This document shows positions 1 to 10,281 of a DNA stretch of 56,656 nt, piece after piece. Positions within the stretch are counted from its first letter, which is position 1, and every line of letters starts with the position of its first letter. The notes under the pieces are model-generated. The model saw only the letters and a program-made list of their open reading frames with translations. It made no database searches and was not told the origin of the DNA. Both the position numbers and the translations under genes were made by a program. The DNA comes from Priapulus caudatus (taxonomy: Eukaryota; Priapulida; Priapulimorpha; Priapulimorphida; Priapulidae). The DNA lies in contig NW_014577518.1 in NCBI RefSeq assembly GCF_000485595.1, positions 182,707 through 239,362 of the forward strand. The letters are read 5' to 3'.

Positions 1-25
1 CTCTCACCACTGTGTGTGAATCGCA

Positions 26-30
<5 letters not shown>

Positions 31-107
<77 letters not shown>

Positions 108-135
108 GAGAGAGCGCGCGAGAGAGAGCCGCAAC
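31..135. repeat. (GA)n microsatellite with CG interruptions
   Basis: A long GA run is bordered on both sides by short CGCG alternations. The same CG-flanked GA/CT pattern recurs around the assembly gap at 14912-15689. It is non-coding; the Arg-Glu reading frames across it are by-products of the dinucleotide. Confidence 0.95.
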
Positions 136-239
136 ACACATCGTCACACACGCAATTATGCGAGCGTAAAAATGTGAGCAAAAAGTGGTCGAAATTAGAT
201 TTGCCGCACGCCCCGCGATGGCATTTATGGAACACGGTT

Positions 240-407
240 AAAAAAGGGCGACGTCGTGGTTAAAAAAGGGCGACGTCGCGTTTGAAAAAGGGCGACATCG
301 TGTTAGAAAAAGGGCGACGTCGCGTTTGAAAAAGGGCGACGTCGCGTTTGAAAATGCGCGACGTCGTGTTTGACAAGGGCGACGTCGTGGTTGAAGAAGG
401 AATAAAA
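240..407. repeat. 22-bp minisatellite, about 8 units
   Basis: The core GGGCGACGTCG recurs at 246, 268, 290, 312 and 334 and onward, a 22-bp step. Units differ by a few substitutions (for example GTCGTGG versus GTCGCGT, and one ATG-to-ATC change). Each unit contains the palindrome CGACGTCG. No gene is visible here. Confidence 0.9.
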
Positions 408-777
408 AACACGACGCGACGGCAATTATGAAACACCATTTGAAAACGCTATATATCATGACTTTGTCTGGCCGGGTGTTGGTGAAACGTTCCATCTTTT
501 AGCGTCCAGCAGGGGGCATGGCAGTCTGGTAATTTATCAACCTGAACACTCGATCAGCGTCAATACTCGTGGCGTTATAGGCTTTGTGGTAGAAATACAT
601 GCAAACGCATCAGGAAATGCGTCCGCTGCATTTCACTTTCGGTGCTCTATAGATTATTGGGTTTAGACGCTGTTGGCAAAACGTCGAAATCGGCAATTAG
701 TAACGCAATGGAGGTGTGAGTTTACCGATTTATTAACCATTACGTGTATAGATAATCGCCAACCTATGTGCATGGGG

Positions 778-912
778 CGCATGGTGCGCGTGCGTGCGCG
801 CGCGCGCGCGCGTGTGCGTGTGCGTGTGTGGCGTGTGCGCGTACATGTATGTCTGCATGTGTGAGTGCACGCACACGTGTGTGTGTGCGTATGTGTGCGC
901 GCGCGTTGGTTT
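778..912. repeat. GT/GC-rich microsatellite
   Basis: Alternating purine-pyrimidine tract (GTGCGTGC, GCGCGC, GTGTGT). Such tracts can adopt Z-DNA. All reading frames through it are low complexity. Confidence 0.9.
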
Positions 913-979
913 ATATACACGTGTGTCGAGAGGAGGACGTGGGCGTTTACGTGTCTGTGTCTATAAATGCACGTAATTC

Positions 980-2000
980 ATCACGTGTAGATGGAATCTA
1001 GAGAGAAAATAATCAAGAGAATCAAGAGCCTTGTTCGAAATGAAATCGCTTGCTTTTACCTCACGTTCTTCAGTCGTCACGTAAGCCCCCACTCTGTAAT
1101 AGCAAGCCTATACGCCTAGCTCTCCTATCGCTTATAATACCCATGTCTGTTATAAAGACCCTTTTAAGTACATGGTAATCGGTATGTCCCCGTTCATATG
1201 ATTCTAAAGCTCTAACCCATTTTAGATATTGCTAATGATGTTTCTAGTGCCAGTCCCTGTCGTATAGATTCGCATATTATACAGTGGCAAGCGAAGGCTG
1301 GTACCTTACAGAGAAAACATCGAAAATCCATTTGGCAAGCACGCAAGTGCCTCGTGCTCTTTCAGTGGCGTGCATGGAAAATTTACCCGTAACTGCCACA
1401 CACCTGTAACCACCCTTACTAAACCCCGACTATTGTGAGCTTTAGTTTTTCCCTATTGATTAGTGGTAGCGAGACTTCCTAGCCAAAGATTGCAGGCTAT
1501 AAATAACCGCCATCACGACGAAATCTAGATGGCTACGTTCTCCAGACACGAAACCCATTTCTTGTTAAAACCCATTTACGTCAAAACGTGATCTCTCAAA
1601 CGATTTTTGAACAATTAATTGCTCGCTTCCTGCTAATAACGGCAAACTTCATTTCTCCCTAGATCAAATCTTTCCTAGCTAGAGACATAAGAAACATGAG
1701 AGGCTAGGTTGGCGGTCTTGTAGTTGGGCAATTACTGAAATGCCGTGGTAAACACGCCACTCTCCGCTTACTTTTACTTTCCTTGTATCGCGATTCCCAT
1801 AATCCTGTTATCGTCCCTTGATAGTTATGTTGCGCTGATGTCTTGCTAGGCATGGTTACCCCTTTATCTCGTTACGCTGATAGGCCTGTTACCGGCGTGA
1901 CCCTATTTCCCTGTTACATTGTTTACCGTCTTTCTCCCGATTTCGTCGAGTTCCTATATTGTACGTTTTCTTTATTATACATAGTTCCTATATTGTACGT
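980..2000. other. Unassigned non-coding DNA
   Basis: No reading frame of convincing length or composition, no splice-bounded coding segment and no RNA gene was seen. From about 1960 the text TTTATTATACATAGTTCCTATATTG appears in part; the same phrase recurs near 3555-3620, so the right edge is already repeat-derived. Confidence 0.5.
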
Positions 2001-2266
2001 TTTTTTTAGCTCAGATGACGAAGTCAGATGCAGCTTGTAGAATCGCATGATTGTCCGTGCGTCCGTCCGTCCGTGCGTCCGTCCGTGCGTCCGTCCGTCA
2101 ACAGTTGGGCACAAATCTTAACCGCTCGACGTACGGTCTTGATATTCGGGACGTCGGGGGGGGGGATCGCAAAAAGGACTCGGGATGTCGAATTTGAGGG
2201 TCAAGGGTCAAAGGTCAAGATGTGTCAATAGAGGGGGAATATTTTCCCCTTAACTTAAGGTATATG

Positions 2267-2751
2267 ACTGTTCGCCAACGTTTTTATTACCATCGATCTC
2301 TTTTAACTTACGTAAGCAGGCACCTGCCTATCTTGACGGTTTTTGTACTTTTAAACATGAAGTGAGCTCCAGACGGACGCGTAGTGTGTGTGCAGATGAA
2401 GCGCGTTTGTATCCGCCCCGTGCACGCACTGAAATGCTACGAAAATCTTTTCGGTGTGCGGCGGCATCTGAATGGAATAATTTACCTCCTGACGTTCGAG
2501 ATGCCCCACCATTTCTTCTTCTAAAGTCCGTCTAAAGAAAATCTTGCCCTATCAATAGGGCCTATTGTGCTCTACTTACTCCGTACAATTTTAGTCAAAG
2601 TATTTCAACTCTTATTGTGTATTTATTTAATATTTAACCGTTCTGTTGCTGTGAGACGGCCATGTGGAAGATAGGTCCGCGCCAATTTATTGTGTCTGTA
2701 CCTAACATGTTTTACCGTCGTTAAATAAAGTTTTTACTTACTTACTTACAT
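2267..2751 (+). mobile_element. LINE 3' end nested in the dispersed repeat
   Basis: The segment splits copy 1 of the dispersed repeat between GTAT and AGGAGGAAAT, which are adjacent in the copy at about 27820. It contains the C-terminal end of a reverse-transcriptase ORF (see 2365-2535) and a 3' untranslated part. It finishes with AATAAAG and a short TTAC repeat, the usual tail layout of CR1/L2/jockey-like LINEs. It is 5'-truncated, as LINE insertions generally are. The exact left junction is uncertain. Confidence 0.65.
2365..2535 (+). pseudogene. C-terminal remnant of a LINE reverse transcriptase
   Basis: In one open frame the translation reads RTRSVCADEARLYPPRART, then FRCAAASEWNNLPPDVRDA, then a stop at 2533-2535. 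This is the conserved tail of LINE ORF2 proteins, where a phrase of the form RS....L..PR.RT......F...A...WN.LP..VR is followed by the end of the protein. Only the last 55 or so residues remain and the polymerase core is absent, so it is dead on its own. CR1, L2 and jockey clades cannot be separated from this tail. Confidence 0.7.
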
Positions 2752-3117
2752 AGGAGGAAATACGTAATTGCGGCACAAATCTCAACGGCTCGACCTACGC
2801 TCTTAATATTCGATGTATAGTGTGATGGGGAGGAAACCCATCACCAACGCGAAATTGGAGGTCACAGGTCAAAGGGCAGTGGGGGAGATATATTAAAAAT
2901 TTTCTGAGGACATGGTCTAACGGACCGAGTGCAAAACTTTTTTGTTTCAGCGCTGACCTACCGTTTTTATCACTTTATTGAAAGGACCATGAAATTTACT
3001 TTCCGCTGACGTGCGAAGAGTAAGTGTCTGATAACCTTTTGATTCTCGAGAGGAGGGTTAAACATGGATTTGTTGACTGTTAACAAAGGACTGAACTGCT
3101 TTTGCTATTAGAGCCCC

Positions 3118-3190
3118 CTCCATCCGCCCCTTCCCCCACCCTCCCCCTCCCCCTCCTCCCTCTCCACCCACCCTCCCCCACCACCACCAC
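3118..3190. repeat. Pyrimidine-only tract
   Basis: About 70 bases of almost pure C/T (CCCCTCC-type) followed by CCACCACCACCA. Mirror-symmetric homopyrimidine DNA of this kind can form triplex structures. No gene here. Confidence 0.8.
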
Positions 3191-3446
3191 TACGCTCGCG
3201 CTCGACGCATATCCATGATAACATGTTAATATAGCGAGTAGCTGTATCTTTATTACTGTACTACCAGTAGGTATAGCAAAGCCTATCATAGATTTTAGAT
3301 CTGTATTAGTAGTATCATAGATATATGCTCTGAGCGCGAGCGCTGTGGCAGGAGAGCGCACTTGATTCGGTTGCCAGTGAGTTTATCAGAAGAATACGGC
3401 TACAGTACACGTCAGTTGAGCGCTGTCGCTCTGCGGCACTTGTTAT

Positions 3447-3619
3447 TATACATACTACCTATATTGTCCGTTTTTAACAGCTTGTAGAATCGCATGAACG
3501 TCCGTCCGTCCGTCCGCCAGTGCGTGCTTCCGTCAACAGTTATAGCACAAATCTCTTTATTATACATAGTTCCTATATTGCACGTTTTATTTATTATACA
3601 TAGTTCATATATTGCATGT

Positions 3620-3651
<32 letters not shown>

Positions 3652-3990
3652 TTGTCAGCATGTCTATGTGTGCGCGTGTGTGAATATACGTGCGTGCGTG
3701 CGAATGTGCTGTCTGTCTGTTTATCTGTCGGTCTGTCTGTCCGTCCGTCCGTCCGTCCGTCTATCTGTCTGTCTGTCTGTCTGGCGGGCTGTCCCTCTGT
3801 CTGCCTGTGTGTGTGTGGGGGGGGGCAGTATTCGCGCGTGTGTGCGTGCGCGCGAATTTCTGTCGTTCCTGTCTACAATCGTGTGCGCGTGCGTGCGTGC
3901 GTCGCGTGATTGTGCTTTCGGCGCGGCGCGTGTGCGTAACGCGCCTGCTCCAGCACGAACACGCCATGACACACGCCGCCATGATGCTTG
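3447..3990. repeat. Partial dispersed repeat, GTCC/GTGC microsatellites
   Basis: AGCTTGTAGAATCGCATGA followed by a GTCCGTCC run and CAACAGTTATAGCACAAATCT is another short copy of the element at 2005. It is followed by two direct copies of TTTATTATACATAGTT. From 3615 to 3915 the sequence is (GTGC)n, (GTCT)n and (GTCC)n. A long open frame that runs through here into the exon at 4067 is repeat-derived upstream of the splice acceptor and should not be read as protein. Confidence 0.75.
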
Positions 3991-4066
3991 CCACAATCAG
4001 CACGCGCACGCTTACTGTATACCGCCCCTGCTATACCCGCCACCGATTCCCCCGCGTGCATTGCAG

Positions 4067-5636
4067 AACCACTACATGACCCCGTACGACGTCGCGCTAC
4101 TGAGGGGCGACAAGAGTCTACAGGAGTACCTGCGCTCGCGGGGCGGAAAGACGGGCAAGCAGATCAGTGACAACGCGGCGAAGATTGTCACGGACGCGAT
4201 GCGCAAGGCGCTGTATCGCATCCGCCGCCGCGACGGCAGCACGGCGTCACCGCCGACGGTGCCGTCGCCGAGCAGCCAGTTTTCGCTCGCCTTCCTCGAC
4301 CTTGACCTTGATCGGCTGTCGGTGCGCTCGCGCGTCTCGACTCGCGGCAGCGTCGGCAGCAACAGCGTCATCATCGAGGCAGACGAGACGACGAAGGCGA
4401 GCGGAAACGCGACGAGCGACGCCATTGCGGAAGCGCCGGCGCGTCGGCGCGTCGACTTTGCGACGGCGCTGTGCGAGGCGTTCGAGCGCGGCACCGACTT
4501 CGCGAAGACGCAGAGCGGCGGCAAGCAAACAAAGAAGCGACGGCAGAGCCTCACCGGCGGCCGTCTCCACAGCGGCAAGGTGGCGCCCGTCGACGGCCGC
4601 GGCAATGTGACGGCCGTCGACGTCCGTGGCAAGGTGCCGCCCGTCGACGTCCGTGGCAAGGTGCCGCCCGTCGACGGCCGCGGCAAGGTGGCGCCCGTCG
4701 ACGGCCAAAGCTCTCCGCAAAAGACGGCCGCCGCGCATCCTCCAATCGTCGTCACGTCGGCAAACGACGCCAGAGTCGCCCGACGGCAGCCTCCACCGAC
4801 CATTGTACTCGAGGACGACAAGCGACATCTTGCCGTGCTCGTGCCGCGAATACGGCTAGTGGACAGCGCCGACGGCAGCGACGACGCCGCGGAGGCAAAC
4901 TCGGGCAATCGGCTGCCGCGGCGCCGCTCCCGCAGTGAGCGGGAGCAACGTGCAACAGCGCGCGACCGGTCGCCGGCTAGAAGCAAAAGTCCGACTCCCG
5001 TGAAGGGCGACAAGGAGAAGCGGGCCGCCGGCATGCAGCGATCATCAAGTCGCGCCGCCGACAGTCGGCCGCAAAGTCGCGCTTCGAGTCCGTCGCGCTT
5101 CGGCAGCAGCTGCGATCTGTCGCAGCAGCGATCGCGCACTAGGTGGGAGACCGGGGAGCGTGCCGGCACGCAGCGACCCCGCAGCAGGATCTCGGACATG
5201 GGAGAGAGCGGCGACCACCCGCCCGCGCAGCGACCGGAGAGCCGCCAGAACGTCGACGGACGACAGCGCCCTTCTGCAAACAAAACCGCTAACAATCGGC
5301 ACAGGGCCAAAGCTCCCCACCAGGCGAGCGACGGGACCGACCTCCCGCAGCAGCGTGCTGGCAGCAGGCAGGGCAACGTCGACCAAGCACGACGTCCCGA
5401 CAGTCGGCAACGCAGCGAGAGCCGACCGACGAGCAGGCAGCAGATGTCGCGACGCAGGGCAACCAGCCCGCTCGACTACCGCGGCCCGCCGCCGGGGGGC
5501 AACAGCAGCAGACCGGGCAGCCGACAGCAGGCGTCGCAGCGCCTCAGAAGCAGACTGCAGCGTCTCAACACTCTGCCGTCATCCAGCGAGCCACCGAAGC
5601 TCGAGATCATCGGCAAGGCGCACAGTATCGACACGG
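4067..5636 (+). CDS. Internal exon: ankyrin-repeat end plus RS-rich tail
   Basis: The exon starts after a TTGCAG acceptor (AG at 4065-4066, phase 0) and ends at ACACGG/GTAAGT (phase 1). The first ~27 residues (MTPYDVALLRGDKSLQEYL) match the second half of an ankyrin repeat. A basic stretch AAKIVTDAMRKALYRIRRRD follows. Then come a five-unit DGRGKV.PV repeat (about 4573-4711) and an Arg/Ser-rich tail built on phrases such as RPESRQ, RAGSRQ, RPDSRQ and RPGSRQ. Earlier ankyrin repeats would lie upstream, but no exon for them is visible in 1-4066. Where it splices next is unresolved: phase-1 acceptors at 6250 (rapid stop) and 10961 both fit. I do not recognise a named orthologue. Confidence 0.75.
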
Positions 5637-6319
5637 GTAAGTGAAATCGCTATTACGTTCCCGCGGTGGTGGTGGTGGGGGGAGGGGGAGGCGGGCGGCG
5701 CTGCTGCTGCTGCCGGCGCGTGGAAGCTGTAGCGTGTGTTGTGTATAGCCCGGCTGGTGTGCCGGTGTGTGTAGGTGTGTGTGTGTGTGTGTGTGCGCGC
5801 TAATGGCTGTCCGTGTGCGCGCACACACACGCGCTAATAACGGCTGTATTCAGGCGGGCGCTGAGTGTTACGACTCGCCAGTAGCTATAATGACTTCCAC
5901 TGCTCACACTGCTGCCGCTCCTGCTGCTGGTACTGCTCCTGCTGCTGCTGGTAGTGCTCCTGCTGCTGGTACTGCTCCTGCTGCTGGTACTGCTGCTGCA
6001 GCAGTAGACGGATACTGTCGCTCCGCACCGCGCGTGATATCATGTCTACAGCGCTAGAGCAGAGATTGCTACCGTCGTCGGGTGTCGAACGACGACCAGT
6101 GGCAACGATGATGATGACGACGACAACGATGACGTTGACGACGATGCGTTAATGCGGCATCGCGTCCTGCGTCCTTCCGCCACTCTCGTCCCTCCTCCTT
6201 CCTGTTTGCCATCAATCCATCCACGTTTCCTGCATCACCCTGTCACCAGGTCACTCGAGTCATAATTAAGCGCCGCAAGACGCGCAAACCAAGATTGGGG
6301 TTTGCAATGGACGAGCAGT
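5637..6319 (+). other. Intron or gene end with triplet repeat
   Basis: Contains a G-rich tract (5655-5690), a (GT)n run (5765-5798) and an imperfect CTG/GCT-type triplet run (about 5900-6003). A pyrimidine-rich stretch (6178-6245) ends in a CACCAG acceptor at 6248-6249. Reading on from the phase-1 exit of the upstream exon, that acceptor would add GHSSHN and a stop at 6267-6269. This gives one possible end for the ankyrin/RS transcript. Confidence 0.4.
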
Positions 6320-6560
6320 CGCACGAGTGACTGTGAGTAATAGTTAAACCACGGTGGATGTGATTGCAATTGTGTGGAAATCGCACGAGTGACTGTGAGT
6401 AATAATTAAACTACGGTGGATGTAATTGCAATTGTGTGGAAATCGCACGAGTGACTGTGAGTAATAGTTAAGCCACGGTAGATGTGCTTGCAATCGAGGA
6501 GAAATCTCACGAGTGATCGTGATTAGTCAATAAACCACGATGGAGGTGATCGCGATGGAC
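6320..6560. repeat. 62-bp tandem repeat, four units
   Basis: CGCACGAGTGACTGTGAGTAA begins units at 6320, 6382 and 6444, and a diverged unit begins at 6506: a strict 62-bp step. The phrase ACCACGGTGGATGTGATTG in the early units corresponds to ACCACGATGGAGGTGATCG at 6534-6552 in the last, so the downstream start codon lies inside the fourth unit. Confidence 0.9.
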
Positions 6561-9500
6561 GAAGAGAAGAAATTGTCGGATGAGATGGAAGAGAAGATGG
6601 ATGAGATGGAAGAGAAGATGGATGAGATGGAAGAAAAGATGGATGAGGCGGGTACTGCGCTGAACGACGCCGTCGTCTATCCGGCGAACGACGTCACAAC
6701 GTCGGCAGTGAGCGTCGTCGGTAACACCGAACAAGATGCTGCTTCTGGGGATCAAGTATCACCGATCGCCAGCGACGCTGCTGCTGGTGATCAGACAGCA
6801 ACCAGCGTTAGTGCTCCGCCTGCTGATAACGTCGGTGACACGCGTAAGGCAAGCGTCAGTTCGTCGAAGGTTAGCGTTGATGCGAGTATCCGTGAGTTAG
6901 TCGCTAGTGAGCAGCTGCCGGTGGAGCAGACCGGTGCGCAGGCCGACAGTCGCGGAGGTGGTTCCCGCATGAGTGTTACCAGCGGACATAGCGTTGCCGC
7001 AAAAGACGTTTCGCTGAGTACGGCCATTAACATGACTCTGAACAACCAACTCATCGATAGCGTCAAAGAGAATACAGCAGCTAAAGCGCAGAAGAAAACG
7101 ACCAGCCTCAAGAATAGGCTGTTTAAGAAGAACTCAAAGAGCAGTCTAACAGACGCAAAGGGGACCGTGGAAGTTGTCGACAACAATATTAGCGACGACG
7201 CATCAGGTAGATACACTCACACCGCCTCCTCAAAAGTCAGCGTCAATCCAAGCATTCAGGAGGAGGTAGTGGCCAGCGGGATCGAGCGGACAAGCTCCGG
7301 TGCAAAGGGGACCGTGGAAGTTGTCGACAACACCGTTAGCGACGACGCTGCTAGATACGCCAGTACCGCCCGTGTATCATCATCGAAAGTCAGCGTCAAT
7401 CCAAGCATCCACGAGCTAATCGCTAGCGAAATCGAACAGGAGAACGCAGATGTGGCAGACAAGTTAAATATTCGCACCGACGGTTCCCCTCTGAGTGTTA
7501 CCAGCGGTCACAGCATTATCGCGAAAGACGTTTCGCTGAGTACGGCCGTTAACATGACTCTAAACAATGAACTCATCGAAAGCGTCAAACAGAGTACAGC
7601 AGCTAAGGCACAGAAGAGAACGTCCAGTCTCAAAAATAAACTGTTTAAGCGGAATTCCAAGAGCAGTCTAATGGATGCAAAGGGAGCTGTCGTGGAACTG
7701 GTTGACAACAGCGTTGGCGACGACGCAGCAGCTAGATACGCTCGCATCGCTTCCTCAAAGGTCAGCATCAATCCAAGCATTCAGGAGGAGGTAGTGGCCA
7801 GCGTTATGGAGCGGACAAGCTCCGGTGCGCTGGACCGACTTGCGGGTCGCGGCGAGGGCTCGCGCGTCAGTGTGAACAGCGGACACGGTGTCGAGCCGAC
7901 GACAGCGGCCGTGAATGACGAACACGTCGAGATCGTCCAGCAGACGACGGCGGCGAAGGTTCAGAAGAGAACGCCGAGTTTCAAGGACAGGCTGTTCAAA
8001 AGACATTCGAAACAGAGCATGATCGACGTGAAACCGGCGGCGGAGTCCGTCGACCACACGACCGGCGACAGTCCGGTCAGCTCCGAGTCGCCGGAGAAGG
8101 CGGCCGCAGACACGAGCAAGGCCGACGACAGTCGGCTGTCGCTTTCCTCGCTCAGCTCGACGATGAAGCTGAAGAAGAAGCTCTTCGGGAGATCCTCCTC
8201 GAAGCAGAGCATCACGAGCGAGACGAGCAGCGACGGCGGCGGCATCAGCGTCAGGGTCGGCGACGCCGACGCAGCGTCGATCGGCAGCAACGACGACGCC
8301 GCGTCGACGACGTTGCGCTCATTGCGGAAATCCGGCTTTCGTCTCTTCCGACGCACGCCGATCAACGCGTCACACCTCAGCATACGAGAAGAGGCAGGAG
8401 CCGGCGACCAGCCGATAGACTACCCGGCCGACATGACGGCGAGCACGCTCACCGTCAATCGATACCCGTCGCTGACGTCGCTGACGTCCTCCGGCAAGAT
8501 GTCGATCACTAGTTTCCGCGAGCGGTTGGCGCGACACTCTAAGACGGGCATCGACGTCCAGCAGGAAGAGCCGCCGGCAGCGCCCGCAGACGTCGCCAAG
8601 CCGAAAGCGCTGAAGCGAGGGTTCAGTCTCAACAAGCTGCTGCGGCGAGGTGACAGCACGACCAAGTCGGAGACGGGCGACGAGGAGAGCATTGACAGAG
8701 ACTCGCTGCTCGAGCAGGACGGCGGGTATAGTGAGCAGAACAGCATAGCGGCTACCGACGACAACGCCTCCAATACTGGCCAGTCGGTGTCTTCGCTAGA
8801 GAGAAGGCAGTCGGACGTGAGTACCATCATGCTGCCGCTAGACGACGGATCGTCGTTCGATATGAATGGAAGCGACAGCGACAGCGACGGCGGACGCGAC
8901 AAGGACAGGCCAAAATTAAAACGAAAGGAGTCAAAGACGAAACTGCGCTTGAAATTCGGCAACAAGGGTGCCGGCGATACGGAAAAGAAGAGCCTCGGAT
9001 CGAAGATATTCGGCCTCTTCAAAAAGAAGGAGGCCGAAGACAAGGACGCCGAAGAGAGACGCTTGAAGGCGACGGCGAAGAACCACACGCAGGGGAAACT
9101 CTACCCGAAAAATCTGCGCCCGCAGCAGGCGATGGGCTCTCAGGGTGACCTACGGGAGCTTACCGTCTCCAGCCTCTATCTACAGAGCATCATCGACGAG
9201 GACGAAGCGAATGAGGACACCGCCGCCGAGCATGCGCCCGTAGACGCTCCCGCCGAACAGCAGACGGTCGCCATCGAAGAAACGACGGAGTCTCCGGACA
9301 AAGACGTCACCGAGGACTCGCAGGAGATGGACAGCGAGGAGCTGCTGACGCCGTCTCCCCGCAAGAGGCGCTTCAGGAAGCCGCAGCTGTTCACGCCCGT
9401 GAGGAACCGGCGGCTGCCGATACGACAGCAGGTGACGAGTGACATGAACACCTACTTCAACTACCGCATGATCGTCGACGAGTTCGCGCATCTCAAGCGG

Positions 9501-9627
9501 CTGCAGATGCGCTACGGGCGACAGCACGAGGACGTCATACTGCGCGACATCAACAAGCGACATCGCGACCTGCTCAACGACAATCTGCGAATAAAAAGTG
9601 TCGCCGCCTGGCAGCGATATCTTAAGG
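6540..9627 (+). CDS. Exon 1 of model: LFKR-repeat exon
   Basis: ATG at 6540 has A at -3 and G at +4 and an in-frame TAA at 6531-6533; a second good ATG lies at 6555. No pyrimidine-backed acceptor fits this frame, so I treat it as a first coding exon. Residues ~14-36 are three EMEEKMD heptad-like units. SSKVS[VI] modules recur at nt 6861, 7227, 7378 and 7752. The phrase LSTA[IV]NMTLNN occurs twice (about 7013 and 7535). Basic motifs KNRLFKKNSKSS, KNKLFKRNSKSS, KDRLFKRHSKQS, KKLFGRSSSKQS and related forms recur about eight times. Near the end, RYGRQHEDVILRDINKRH to AAWQRYLK is predicted helical and looks like the best conserved part. The donor is TTAAGG/GTACGT, leaving phase 1. Confidence 0.8.
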
Positions 9628-10238
9628 GTACGTCGTCGCCGTCCCCGTGCGCCGACATTGTCGTACGCCCGTGCGGCAATGTTGTCGTGCCCCTGTGCTT
9701 CAAGATTGTCGCCGTCCCCGTGCGCCGACATTGTCGCATGCCCGTGGGGCAGGATTGTCGCGCCACTGTGCGGCAAAGTTGTCGTGCCCCCGTGCGGTGA
9801 CATTGTCGCCGTCCCCGTGCGCCGACATTGTCGCATGCCCGTGGGGCAAGATTGTCGCGCCACTGTGCGGCAAAGTTGTCGTGCCCTCGTGCGGTGACAT
9901 TGTCGCCGTCCCCGTGCGCCAACATTGTCGCTCGCGTGCGGCGACATGATGGCGCCCCCGTGTGGCGACAGTGTCGCTCGCCTACAGACTCCCCTACAAT
10001 CCTGTCGTCGTACAGACCCTCGCGGTGATATTGCACTGTCGATGAACTTTAGCTTAATTAGAGATAATGTCAACACGCGCTCAATTTGTGCCACAGCAGG
10101 TGGCGTGCTGTGGGCAGCTAGGATGAGCATTACATGAGCACTATCTAACGTAGATGCGTAATGCGAACTTCAATCCTTTTTATTTCGCTTGCACATGAAA
10201 TTTTGATGTCTTTTGTTGTATTATGAAAAGGCGTGTGT

Positions 10239-10281
<43 letters not shown>

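Larger units (their letters stand above)
2005..3075 (+). mobile_element. Dispersed repeat, copy 1, interrupted at about 2267-2751
   Basis: The two outer parts match one continuous sequence at 26655-28155. Part one carries the TTAGCTCA-start, a GTCCGTCC run, CAACAGTTGGGCACAAATCT and GGTCAAAGGTCAAG. Part two carries GGAGGAAAT, TTGCGGCACAAATCT, GAGGTCACAGGTCAAAGG, TTGAAAGGACCATGAAAT and GAGGAGGGTTAAACAT. No coding capacity is seen, so it looks like a non-autonomous or decayed element. The family is not identified. Confidence 0.75.

Noticed and set aside
3494-4066. Upstream extension of the long frame that enters the ankyrin/RS exon
   Set aside because: It is made of GTCC/GTGC microsatellite and a dispersed-repeat fragment, and a strong acceptor lies at 4065-4066.
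4072-5376. 434-codon minus-strand frame
   Set aside because: Mirror of the RS-rich exon; Ser/Arg codons read as Arg/Leu/Ser on the other strand. The splice signals and composition favour the plus strand.
9180-10130. 316-codon minus-strand frame
   Set aside because: Mostly the 97-bp minisatellite and the reverse of the 3.09-kb exon; His/Thr-rich and repetitive.
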